The notes below the pieces were generated by a model. That model was not told the origin of the DNA. It was given only the letters and a program-made list of their open reading frames with translations, and searched no databases. DNA of 64,000 nucleotides from positions 1 to 64,000 of the forward strand of contig NZ_JACAEH010000001.1 in assembly GCF_013388945.1 (NCBI RefSeq), written 5' to 3'. Below are positions 32,334 to 40,443 of this stretch, one piece after another; the first letter of the stretch is position 1; each line of letters opens with the position of its first letter. This DNA comes from Nitrososphaera sp. GTDB taxonomy: Archaea > Thermoproteota > Nitrososphaeria > Nitrososphaerales > Nitrososphaeraceae. Made by a program: the position numbers and the translations under genes.

Positions 32334-32412
32334 TTTGCAGGCGAAAAAGAAATAATCTTGTCCACACATTTGATTGTGCCTTTGCAAACAGGCAGACCTT
32401 TGGAGGTTCATC

Positions 32413-33879
32413 ATGCCCACTAGGGGCACGATTACGGTCCACGCTCCAAAGGAAGCCGCCTACGACGCGCTGTTGCAGGCGTGCAGAGACGTGGACGCAA
32501 AGGTCAAGATTGCAGACAGAGACACCTTTACAATCGACGGCGATTCTGGGACAATGTGGCTTCAGAACAGGTTCTCCTTCCGGTTCCACGCCCGGCTCTT
32601 GGACAGGTACGACGGCGTCATCGTGGAAGCCTTTGACTTTTCAGACAAAGAGCCGGACAGGCGCTTTCTTGAAAAACTGTTTGAAAAGCTGGGCAAGCGC
32701 GTGGAGGTGTTTACGCCCGAGTATGCGGTAGTGGAATACATGGAAAGCGCCCAGCAACCTGCATCCTCATCGGCAACTCCTCTGGGCCAGGACGCGCCAG
32801 CACCTCTAAAGGACACTCTCGACATACCTCGTCCGGGCAGGCTGATGGTAAACGAGGACAAGGTCCCGAAGCCGGCCTTTTCAATCAAGGCCTACGGCGG
32901 AGGAAACGAGGGGGGCGCCGACAAGCTGATCATAATCCCGATAGAGATAGGAAACAAACTTCTTTTCGTAAACGGCAAGAACCTCTACCTGGAGATCCCG
33001 ACGGGCTCCATAACCAGCGTAGAAAAATACTCGGAGACCGAAAAGGGTTTCACAGGTGCAAAGAAGAACAGCAAGATCCTGATTTCCTACGACGACGGCA
33101 ACCCAAACTCGGTGGCCTTTGACGTCGACGACGACAAGGTAGACGAGCTGGTAAACGAGATAGATTTCATGCGCCTGTACGAGCGCCAGTACTTTGATGC
33201 AATAGACTTTGAATATCGTCAGGGCAACGAGTGGCACAAGAGCAAGCTGTACCCGCGGACCCTGTACCTTGCCGGTGGAGAGCAGGTGCTCTGGATGGAC
33301 GACGGCTCTAGCTGGCTAGGCTTTGGCAGCTACAAGTGGGTGAAAGCCCTGACAAACTTTAGGGTCTTTTTCTACGACTTTAAGCTGCACCAGTGCAACT
33401 CGCTCTCGCTTCCGCTGGTCGAGTCAGTGGTGGTCAACAACAAGAGGCGCGAGTCGCGGTTCCAGCACCAGGGAGAGACGCGGAGCAGGACCGGCGGCGG
33501 GCACTATTCGTACTCGTACAGCCAGGGCTCGGGGCAGTCAGAAAGCGTCACAATAGGCGACGTCCTTTTCATGCACGCCGGAAAGCCGATGGTCACCTTT
33601 GAAGGCATAGAAGACCCTGACGGCATGGCCCAGATGGCGCGCTCTGCGATAGACCAGTCAAAGAAAAACACGCGCGCGACCGGCACGGCTGCGCAAAAGA
33701 CGGCAACGCTGCCTTCGCAGCCGGAGGGCATCCAGTGCAAAAAGTGCCAGTCTTACAACCCTGAAGGCTCGGCTTTCTGCAACAGCTGCGGGGAAAGGAT
33801 GAACTTTGTCTGCGGCAGGTGCAGGCACGAAAATCCAGACGGCTCCCGGTTCTGCAACCAGTGCGGACAGGCGCTCTGA
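32413..33879 (+). CDS. PH-like domain protein with double zinc ribbon (host paralog)
   Basis: ATG 32413 has GGAGGT 5 nt upstream (32402-32407), choosing it over the longer open frame. The 488-residue product has an N-terminal alpha/beta domain (about 1-115), a linker, a PH-like region (about 165-400) with IIIPIEIGN, TNFRVFFYDF and GKPMVTFEGI segments, and two C-terminal zinc ribbons (CKKC...CNSC, CGRC...CNQC). The element gene at 24036 shares the last two parts but lacks this N-terminal domain. The function is unknown. Confidence 0.82.
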   Translation: MPTRGTITVHAPKEAAYDALLQACRDVDAKVKIADRDTFTIDGDSGTMWLQNRFSFRFHARLLDRYDGVIVEAFDFSDKEPDRRFLEKLFEKLGKRVEVFTPEYAVVEYMESAQQPASSSATPLGQDAPAPLKDTLDIPRPGRLMVNEDKVPKPAFSIKAYGGGNEGGADKLIIIPIEIGNKLLFVNGKNLYLEIPTGSITSVEKYSETEKGFTGAKKNSKILISYDDGNPNSVAFDVDDDKVDELVNEIDFMRLYERQYFDAIDFEYRQGNEWHKSKLYPRTLYLAGGEQVLWMDDGSSWLGFGSYKWVKALTNFRVFFYDFKLHQCNSLSLPLVESVVVNNKRRESRFQHQGETRSRTGGGHYSYSYSQGSGQSESVTIGDVLFMHAGKPMVTFEGIEDPDGMAQMARSAIDQSKKNTRATGTAAQKTATLPSQPEGIQCKKCQSYNPEGSAFCNSCGERMNFVCGRCRHENPDGSRFCNQCGQAL

Positions 33880-33912
33880 CAATGCTTTTATCGCCTTTTC
33901 GCTCACAGTAAA

Positions 33913-35040
33913 GTGCCGATGGGCATCCCCGAGAAGATAAAGGCCATCCAGGACGAGATACACAAGACCCAGATAAACAAGGCCACAGAGTTCCACATCG
34001 GGCTCCTGAAGGCCAAGATTGCAAAGCTGAAGAGGGAGCAGGAGGAGAACATCCACGGCAGGACCGTCCACACAGGCGGCGAGAACGCCGGCTTTGACGT
34101 GAGGAAGGCCGGCGACGCTACAGTCGTCCTCATAGGCCTCCCAAGCGTGGGCAAGTCGACGCTTTTGAACAGGCTTACAAACGCAAAATCACGCGTCGCC
34201 TCTTACCAGTTTACGACGCTGACTGCGATACCGGGCATGATGTCATACCGCGGGGCGAAAATCCAGGTGCTGGACCTTCCCGGCATCATCGAAGGCGCAG
34301 CATCGGGCAAGGGCTTTGGCAAGCGCGTCATTTCAGTGGCCCGCGGCGCGGACTTGGTGTTGCTCGTTCTGGACGTTTTCCAGCCGCAGCACGTGGCGCT
34401 TTTAAAGAGGGAGCTTGCGGAGGCCGGGATAAAGCTGGACGAGCGGCCGCCCGACGTCGTGATCGAGAGGACGTCTACAGGAGGGCTGTCAGTTGCCTGC
34501 CAGGTGCCTATCAAGATGTCTGACAGGATGGTAAAGGAGATAGCCCGCGTGTACGGCATCCACAACGGCAGGATAATAATCAGGGAGCCGGGCCTCACCG
34601 ACGACCAGCTGATAGACGTGCTTTCTGAAAACCGTGTGTACTCAAAGTCGCTCGTGCTTCTGAACAAGATAGACCTCGTCAACCAGGGCTTTGTCAAGGA
34701 GGTCCAATCGCAGATAGGGCACAACTTTATCCCGATATCGGCAGACGCAAGCGTCAACATCGACGCGGTAAAGGAGGCGATATACAACAAGCTCGACTTT
34801 ATCCGCATCTACATGCGGCCCAAGGGCGGCCAGACAGACTACAAGGAGCCGATGATAATGCAGAGCGGATCCACGGTTGGAGACGTGTGCAACAAGATCC
34901 ACCGCAGCATGGCGCGCAACTTCAAGTACGCGCTGGTGTGGGGCAAGTCAGCCAAGTTTGACGCGCAAAAAGTCGGCCTCGACCACACGCTTGCAGACGA
35001 GGACGTTTTGACGATTGTAAAGGCGCCCGGCGCGCTCTAG
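33913..35040 (+). CDS. DRG-family GTPase with TGS domain
   Basis: A 375-residue GTPase with an N-terminal coiled coil (KIKAIQDEIHKTQ...), G1 GLPSVGKST (about 75-83), G3 DLPGIIEGA, G4 LLNKIDLV and a C-terminal TGS domain ending ADEDVLTIVKA. This is the archaeal/eukaryotic DRG class, which associates with ribosomes and translation factors (known). GTG 33913 or ATG 33919 may start it; TATA-like CTTTTATC is about 25 nt upstream. Its stop overlaps the convergent cupredoxin by 4 nt. Confidence 0.93.
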   Translation: MPMGIPEKIKAIQDEIHKTQINKATEFHIGLLKAKIAKLKREQEENIHGRTVHTGGENAGFDVRKAGDATVVLIGLPSVGKSTLLNRLTNAKSRVASYQFTTLTAIPGMMSYRGAKIQVLDLPGIIEGAASGKGFGKRVISVARGADLVLLVLDVFQPQHVALLKRELAEAGIKLDERPPDVVIERTSTGGLSVACQVPIKMSDRMVKEIARVYGIHNGRIIIREPGLTDDQLIDVLSENRVYSKSLVLLNKIDLVNQGFVKEVQSQIGHNFIPISADASVNIDAVKEAIYNKLDFIRIYMRPKGGQTDYKEPMIMQSGSTVGDVCNKIHRSMARNFKYALVWGKSAKFDAQKVGLDHTLADEDVLTIVKAPGAL

Positions 35041-35438
35041 GGTTCTGCTATAATCTTGCCGCGCATGTCGGGGTGGTACTGGCAGAAATACTCGTAGGTG
35101 CCCGGCTTGTATGCGACTATTGCAGAGTTGAAGTGCTGCTCGGACTTGAGGGGCGCCGTCTCAAAGTTCAGGATCCCACCTGTCTTGTCCTTTATCTGCA
35201 GGTCGTGTATCACGATGTCCTTGTTCACAACTACGAGCTTGACCGGCTCGTTTACCCTGACGTAAATGTCGGGGTTTGTGCCGTTAAACGTGCTCCTCTG
35301 CGCCTCAAGCAGGATGCCCTCGACGCCAGAGAGGTCTGCCTCTTCAGTCTCCTTTGTCAGGTTGCCATAGGCCCACAGCGAGCCCACAGCTATGCAGGAT
35401 ACTGCAACTATGGCGATGATGTTGTTCCTGGCAGACAC
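35037..35438 (-). CDS. Membrane-anchored plastocyanin-like copper protein
   Basis: GTG 35438 lies about 28 nt after a minus-strand GCATTTAGG, so it is preferred over the longer frame to 35510. One N-terminal membrane anchor (about 5-25) is followed by a single cupredoxin domain with ligands His in VIHDLQ and the cluster CQYHPDM. It is a small copper electron carrier or copper chaperone of the type common in ammonia-oxidizing archaea. Convergent with the DRG GTPase. Confidence 0.87.
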   Translation of the reverse strand: MSARNNIIAIVAVSCIAVGSLWAYGNLTKETEEADLSGVEGILLEAQRSTFNGTNPDIYVRVNEPVKLVVVNKDIVIHDLQIKDKTGGILNFETAPLKSEQHFNSAIVAYKPGTYEYFCQYHPDMRGKIIAEP

Positions 35439-35528
35439 TATGCTCGCTTTGTCAAATGCACCTAAATGCTTTTGGTAAAAGGGGAAAACAAAAAAGGAAC
35501 GCAACTGCATTCGTCAGAACGCAGTAGT

Positions 35529-35783
35529 CTAGTTGTTGTCGGATGCCGGAGCCTCAGCAGATGCTGCGCCGTTTACGACCTCGGCAGTCGCGAACCTAGG
35601 TCCGATCTGTGTGACTCGGATCTTGGCGTTCTGACCTACCTTTCCGTCCTTCACAAAGATGACAAAACCTTGTATCCTTGCGATTCCGTCGCCCTTGCGG
35701 CTGATTTCCGTGATTTGTACGTCGTACTCCTTCCCCATTTCCACGGGCTTGGGGCCGAAGTTATCTCTTCTTCCGTAACTCAT
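35529..35783 (-). CDS. TRAM-domain RNA-binding protein
   Basis: The start ATG 35783 gives MSYGRRDNFG and an 84-residue protein. It is a stand-alone TRAM domain: EYDVQITEISRKGDGIARIQGFVIFV, then GQNAKIRVTQIGPRFATAEVV, and a short disordered Ala/Glu tail. Such archaeal proteins bind RNA and can act as cold-shock-like chaperones (known for some). It has its own short upstream region. Confidence 0.9.
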   Translation of the reverse strand: MSYGRRDNFGPKPVEMGKEYDVQITEISRKGDGIARIQGFVIFVKDGKVGQNAKIRVTQIGPRFATAEVVNGAASAEAPASDNN

Positions 35784-35829
35784 ACGTAAGAAAAGCCATG
35801 TGGAATCCAAATATAAACTATGAAAAAAT

Positions 35830-36642
35830 TTACGAACCTATTCTCATGCCGCTTTCGCAGACCGACCGGAGGCACTCGATTGCAGACAGCACTGCAAGGT
35901 AGCTTGTCTTCGGGTTGCCCGGGCTTGGAACGTTGTTTACTGTGAACTGGAATTTCCCGAAACTTCCAGTCGCCGTTATTTCGTGCTGGTTCGTTGTGTA
36001 CGCGGGGTCTGCTACTATCCTTACCTTTGTCCTGTCAAAGCCGATGCCTGCAAGGCTCAGAACCGCGGCGACGTTGACGTTTGCCGGGAACTTTTTCACC
36101 GCGTCAGCAGCAGGCCCTTCGTATATGACCGTGCTTTTCTTTATCTCGTCAAGCCTGATGCTGCTGGTCTCAAAAAATGGCGCTCCTGCAAGCGCCTTTG
36201 GCGCCTTTGTTGTGGTGAGCGTGACTGAGTCAAGCAGATGCTTGACTGCCCTGATGGCGTCTATCCCTGCAATTGCACCTGTCGGGATGTAGACCCTGCC
36301 TTTTGACGACTGCAGCGATGCTAAAAGTTCCCTGTCTGCAAGGGCGCCCACCGACATTACCAGAAGGTCGCGCCCTGCGTCAAGCACGGGTTTGGCAAAT
36401 TTCCTTGCCGCTTCCTGCGATGCTGCCTCTACGACGACGTCGCAATCCTGTGACATGAACCTGCCAAAATCGTCAAAAGGCTTTGGAGCGCTCTTTAGTT
36501 TTGAACTGAGGCTCTGCGCGCTCCCCTTTACAACATCAAAAAGCGAGACAAGCGTGGCATTTTTGACCTGACCCGAGTCTACTGCTAGCGCAAGCTGGCT
36601 GCCTATCGTGCCGCAGCCGATAATCCCGACCCTCTTTGCCAT
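35830..36642 (-). CDS. nadX: L-aspartate dehydrogenase
   Basis: A 270-residue NAD(P)-dependent enzyme with N-terminal GIIGCGTIGSQLA (about 6-18), central VEAASQEA and GALAD, and a C-terminal half with NVNVAAVLSLAG and NQHEI with the likely catalytic His. It converts aspartate to iminoaspartate, the substrate of NadA. NadA and NadC are encoded within 3 kb, so this locus supplies NAD de novo without L-aspartate oxidase. Confidence 0.92.
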   Translation of the reverse strand: MAKRVGIIGCGTIGSQLALAVDSGQVKNATLVSLFDVVKGSAQSLSSKLKSAPKPFDDFGRFMSQDCDVVVEAASQEAARKFAKPVLDAGRDLLVMSVGALADRELLASLQSSKGRVYIPTGAIAGIDAIRAVKHLLDSVTLTTTKAPKALAGAPFFETSSIRLDEIKKSTVIYEGPAADAVKKFPANVNVAAVLSLAGIGFDRTKVRIVADPAYTTNQHEITATGSFGKFQFTVNNVPSPGNPKTSYLAVLSAIECLRSVCESGMRIGS

Positions 36643-36676
36643 GCGCTAACAGCTTGGGCGGCGGGGGATTTTACCC

Positions 36677-36859
36677 TTACCTTCTGCCGCCGCGGCGCTC
36701 GGGCTTTTTCTGTCCCGGCAGCCTCTTTTTCTCGAAGCGCTTGACAAAGTTGTCCTTGTTGCGCATCCTTGCTATCTTGCTTGAGCGCGGCTTGGCTTGG
36801 ACCTTGGGCGTCTGGCCCCTGACCTTGCCTGCCTTTGTAAGTGATCCGTGAGTTGGCAT
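36677..36859 (-). CDS. rps30e: Small-subunit ribosomal protein S30e
   Basis: A 60-residue very basic protein starting [19 protein letters not shown] and ending in Arg/Gly, the S30e signature. Component of the archaeal/eukaryotic small ribosomal subunit. It lies upstream of nadX on the same strand with a 34-nt gap. Confidence 0.93.
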   Translation of the reverse strand: MPTHGSLTKAGKVRGQTPKVQAKPRSSKIARMRNKDNFVKRFEKKRLPGQKKPERRGGRR

Positions 36860-37025
36860 TTATCTCCAGCACTGTTCAAGTGCGATTGCTTATAATTGTA
36901 TTGCGTGAGCCGTGCGGTAAATGAGGCAAGTATTGCCTGCATCTTTGAAATCGCGTACACGCATATCCTGAATTGTACTACTTTAAATGTAGAGCATATA
37001 GATCGTATGCTGCACATAGACAGCC

Positions 37026-37976
37026 ATGACAATGCTCGCGATGGATTTTAAAGAACAGGTCCTGCGGCTGAAGAAGGAAAAGAACGCCGTCATTTTGGCG
37101 CACAACTACCAGCTGCCGGAAGTCCAGGACGTTGCCGACTTTATCGGCGACTCGCTTGCGCTTTCAAGAAACGCGGCGACCACAAAGGCAGACACGATTG
37201 TATTCTGCGGCGTCCACTTTATGGCCGAGACTGCTTCGATAATCTGCCCTGACAAGCGCGTCCTCATCCCAGACCTTGAGGCAGGATGCTCGCTTGCGTC
37301 TGCCATAAACGCCGACGAGCTAGCCGCATGGAAGGCCGAGCACCCAGACGCGGTTGTTGTCAGCTACGTCAACACTACTGCAGACGTCAAGGCGCTTTCA
37401 GATTACTGCTGCACGTCGTCAAACGCAGTCAAGGTGGTAAGCAGCATCCCCGCAGACAGGAAGGTGCTTTTCCTGCCAGACATGTTCCTTGGCGCCTACG
37501 TCGCTGAAGTCACAAAGCGCAAGAACATGTACATCTGGCCCGGCGAGTGCCATGTCCATGCTGGCATAAAGGCAGAGGACATCAACAAGATGCTGGCTAC
37601 TTTGAAAAACGCCGACTTTCTAGTCCACCCAGAGTGCAGCTGCACCTCGTCTACGATGTACCACATAGCAAAGGGCGACCTTGCAAAGACAGGACACGTG
37701 CTGTCGACAGAGGGCATGATGAAGCACGCCAGGACGTCTGACGCAAAGCAGTTTGTCGTCGCAACTGAGACCGGCATACTCTACAGGATGAAGAAGGAGA
37801 ACCCGGACAAGGAGTTCATACCTGTCAAGGACGACGCGGTGTGCAGGTACATGAAAAAGATAACGCTGGAAAAGGTCTACAACTCGCTTGCGCACAACGT
37901 CTTTGAGGTCAAGGTCCCGGCAAAGACTGCAGAAAAGGCGCGGCTTGCGATAGACAGGATGCTCGCCATTTCATAA
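37026..37976 (+). CDS. nadA: Quinolinate synthase A
   Basis: A 316-residue enzyme with three Cys suited to a [4Fe-4S] cluster: FCGVHFMAE, HPECSC and DDAVCRYM. Also present are HNYQLPEVQDVADFIGDSL and YVNTTADVKA, typical NadA active-site segments. It condenses iminoaspartate with dihydroxyacetone phosphate to quinolinate. TATA-like ACTTTAAATG lies about 40 nt upstream. Several in-frame ATGs exist near the start, so the exact start may shift by up to 6 codons. Confidence 0.95.
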   Translation: MTMLAMDFKEQVLRLKKEKNAVILAHNYQLPEVQDVADFIGDSLALSRNAATTKADTIVFCGVHFMAETASIICPDKRVLIPDLEAGCSLASAINADELAAWKAEHPDAVVVSYVNTTADVKALSDYCCTSSNAVKVVSSIPADRKVLFLPDMFLGAYVAEVTKRKNMYIWPGECHVHAGIKAEDINKMLATLKNADFLVHPECSCTSSTMYHIAKGDLAKTGHVLSTEGMMKHARTSDAKQFVVATETGILYRMKKENPDKEFIPVKDDAVCRYMKKITLEKVYNSLAHNVFEVKVPAKTAEKARLAIDRMLAIS

Positions 37977-38029
37977 AGACGAGTAACACTGTTACCTGTC
38001 GCTTATATCGTGCCGCGTAGGAATTCTAC

Positions 38030-38653
38030 GTGCGCTTGACAGAACCTGCAAAGGCTCTTTACTATGCAGCCGCTGCGGCAACCGCCATTGCAGGCATGCT
38101 GCACCTCATGATGGGGCCCGGCAGCCTCGGCTTTAACGCCAACCAGGGGATACTGTTTATCGTCGGCGGCATTGCGCAGGTGTTCTGGATAATCCCAATG
38201 ATAAGGAGATGGGGTGCTCCCTGGTACGCTGTCGGGATAGGCGGGACAGTCGTGTTCATTGCATTGTGGGTCATAACAAGGATGCCGGACAACCCGATAA
38301 CAGGAAGGGCGGGGCCGGCGAGCAACCCAACTGCGATACTCATCGAGGTGTGCCAGGCGATCTTTGTCGGTCTTGCAGCAGCCGTCCTGGTCTATGAAAG
38401 CAGGAGAAAGGGGCGGACGGAGATCAGAGATACGGGTTTCAGGCCAGCAAAGCACATGCAGAAAACCGCCATCCTTGCAGGCGTCGTCGTGGCGCTGGTT
38501 CTGATAGGCGCGTTTGCGCTTCCTGCGGCGATGCCCCGGCCTTCAGGGCCTCCGCCGGGTCAAGGGGGGCCTCAAGGAGCAGGGCCGCAGGCACAGGGCG
38601 GTGCGTCGACATCCGGGGCCGGCATGATTATGCCGCTGCTTCTGAAAGATTAG
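38030..38653 (+). CDS. Multi-spanning membrane protein with Pro/Gly-rich tail
   Basis: A 207-residue protein with four hydrophobic segments (about 10-27, 38-56, 65-82 and 104-120) and a fifth near 145-165. The final 40 residues are Pro/Gly/Gln-rich. Located between nadA and nadC but with no link to NAD synthesis visible. GTG start. Not recognised. Confidence 0.7.
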   Translation: MRLTEPAKALYYAAAAATAIAGMLHLMMGPGSLGFNANQGILFIVGGIAQVFWIIPMIRRWGAPWYAVGIGGTVVFIALWVITRMPDNPITGRAGPASNPTAILIEVCQAIFVGLAAAVLVYESRRKGRTEIRDTGFRPAKHMQKTAILAGVVVALVLIGAFALPAAMPRPSGPPPGQGGPQGAGPQAQGGASTSGAGMIMPLLLKD

Positions 38654-38655
38654 CC

Positions 38656-39504
38656 TTACAGGATTTCCAGGCTAAAGTCCACGGCTCTTGGCGAATGTGT
38701 GATGTAGCCCATCGAGATGTAGTCTGGCCTTGCCCTTGCGTACTGCCTGATGTTCTTGTAGTTCACACCGCCGGATACCTCTATCAGAGCCTTCCTGCGC
38801 AGGCCCATCTTTGTTATCGCCTTGATTGCCCTGACAGCCTGCGCAGGCGTGAAATTGTAGAGCATGACGATGTCGGCGCCCGCTTTGATTGCCTCTATGG
38901 CTTCTTTTTCGCTCTTTGCCTCGCACTCTATCTTGATTGCGGTCCCCGCCTTTTCCTTGGCAAGCCTCACGCACTCTTGCGGCGACCCTGCAAGGGCGAT
39001 GTGGTTGTCCTTTATCAGAACCATGTCGTCAAGCCGCATCCTGTGCGCCAGCCCTCCCCCTGCGACGACTGCCTTCTTGTCAAAGTAGCGCAGACCGGGC
39101 GCCGTCTTTCTGGTCGCCGCGACCTTTACCGGGCGCGCCGCGTCTGCAAGCGCCCTTGTCTCTGTCGCGATGCCGCTCATCCGCATCAGCAGGTTAAGCG
39201 CCACGCGCTCTGCCTTCAATATTGAACGCGCATTGCCTGAAACAGTCATCACGCGCTTTCCCTTTCTCGCGCGTGAGCCGTCCTTTACAAGCGCCCTGCT
39301 AGAGCACCCGCACAGGTCGAAGATTACTCCGACCTCTTCCAGCCCGCACACGGTCGCGCTGTCAGTCTTGCATACAATCTCTGCGCTTGCCGCAAGGTCT
39401 GCCGGTATCACAGAATCGCTTGTGATGTCGCCGGTGCCAATGTCTTCTTCTAAAAAGCTTGCAAGCGCTTTGCGGACTTCGAGAAACGAGCCCAGGCTTT
39501 CCAT
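38656..39504 (-). CDS. nadC: Nicotinate-nucleotide pyrophosphorylase (carboxylating)
   Basis: A 282-residue protein with EEDIGTGDITSD near the N-terminus, RKTAPGLRYFDKKAV, GGLAHRMRLDDMVLIKDNH and IEVSGGVNYKNI, all NadC hallmarks. It converts quinolinate and PRPP to nicotinate mononucleotide. It is the third gene of the strand-minus group Rpo7-Spt4-NadC with a 5-nt gap to spt4, so it is co-transcribed with RNA polymerase genes. Confidence 0.95.
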   Translation of the reverse strand: MESLGSFLEVRKALASFLEEDIGTGDITSDSVIPADLAASAEIVCKTDSATVCGLEEVGVIFDLCGCSSRALVKDGSRARKGKRVMTVSGNARSILKAERVALNLLMRMSGIATETRALADAARPVKVAATRKTAPGLRYFDKKAVVAGGGLAHRMRLDDMVLIKDNHIALAGSPQECVRLAKEKAGTAIKIECEAKSEKEAIEAIKAGADIVMLYNFTPAQAVRAIKAITKMGLRRKALIEVSGGVNYKNIRQYARARPDYISMGYITHSPRAVDFSLEIL

Positions 39505-39509
39505 CAGGC

Positions 39510-39698
39510 TTACTGGACCTTGAGCGCGTACCTGGCCGGCGCAGTTATTTCAAGCGTGTTTGCGACAAGCGACTTGGCTGGGTCAAAGACGAGTATGATT
39601 CCAGACCAGTCCGGGCTCAGGTCGGTGGACTTGCACACGGGGCAGACCTTGCCCTGCGTGAGCGCCTTGCACTTTCTGCAGGCCTTCTCCTTTGCCAA
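39510..39698 (-). CDS. spt4: Transcription elongation factor Spt4 (RpoE'')
   Basis: A 62-residue zinc-ribbon protein (CRKC...CPVC) with the Spt4 pattern LSPDWSGIILVFDPAKS. Partner of Spt5 (NusG) in transcription elongation. It begins directly after the Rpo7 stop, the usual archaeal arrangement. Confidence 0.93.
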   Translation of the reverse strand: MAKEKACRKCKALTQGKVCPVCKSTDLSPDWSGIILVFDPAKSLVANTLEITAPARYALKVQ

Positions 39699-40292
39699 CT
39701 ACTTGGCCCCCTTTTTCGGCGCGGCTGCCGGCTGGCCCGCTCCCTTGCCTTTCTTTATCTCTTCCTGTATCCACTCCAAAGCGCCAAGGAACGGCTGCCT
39801 GCACGTTATGCCTATCTTGCCCATGCCTGCGCCCTTGCCGAGGCTGACTGCGGTTATCCTTGCGCGGATCTTCGAGCCTATCTTGAGCGTGCGAGAAGAC
39901 TGGTTTGCCACGATGACGCCCTGCTTGACGTCGCTTTTCAGGTAGTCGTCGGTTATCTGCGACAGGTGCAAGAGTGCGTCTGTCGGGCCTATCCTTACAA
40001 ACGCGCCAAAGTCCGTTATCTCGACGACCTCGCCTTCGACAATCTCCTGCAGCTTGGGGTAGAACGTGAGCGCCTTGAACGTTACCTTGTGGTATGTGGC
40101 GCCGTCGCCTGCCACCAGCTTGCCAACCGAGCTCACCTCGGCGTCTGTAATCATGACGACGTAGCCCACCTCTGGCGAGAGCATGCTCTCGTACTTTTCC
40201 TTGAGGATCTGGATAGCGGCATCTTTGAGGGAATTGGTCAGCCTGTTTGGAGGAATCCTGACAACATCACTCATGTGCACTATGGCAAACAT
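39699..40292 (-). CDS. rpo7: RNA polymerase subunit Rpo7 (RpoE')
   Basis: The N-terminus MFAIVHMSDVVRIPP aligns with the conserved Rpo7 start, so the first ATG is accepted. The 197-residue protein has the RNP-like tip domain, then an S1 domain (EGEVVEITDFGAFVRIGPTDALLHLSQI), and an Ala/Lys tail. It forms the polymerase stalk with Rpo4 and binds emerging RNA. Confidence 0.94.
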   Translation of the reverse strand: MFAIVHMSDVVRIPPNRLTNSLKDAAIQILKEKYESMLSPEVGYVVMITDAEVSSVGKLVAGDGATYHKVTFKALTFYPKLQEIVEGEVVEITDFGAFVRIGPTDALLHLSQITDDYLKSDVKQGVIVANQSSRTLKIGSKIRARITAVSLGKGAGMGKIGITCRQPFLGALEWIQEEIKKGKGAGQPAAAPKKGAK

Positions 40293-40410
40293 AATATATG
40301 CAAACTTGAACGAAACATCAATTTATGAACTTTTGGATTACAAGTCTGAAATTTTCTATACAAGTTCGCGTTGCAGCATCGCCGCTCACGTAAGGCTGTA
40401 CTAAGACCAT

Positions 40411-40420
40411 GATTTAAATA
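40411..40420 (+). promoter_or_regulatory. TATA box for the Mrp ATPase gene
   Basis: GATTTAAATA lies 24-33 nt before ATG 40444, consistent with a leaderless mRNA. Confidence 0.7.
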
Positions 40421-40443
40421 CGGTGAAACCAAATTTTTGACAA

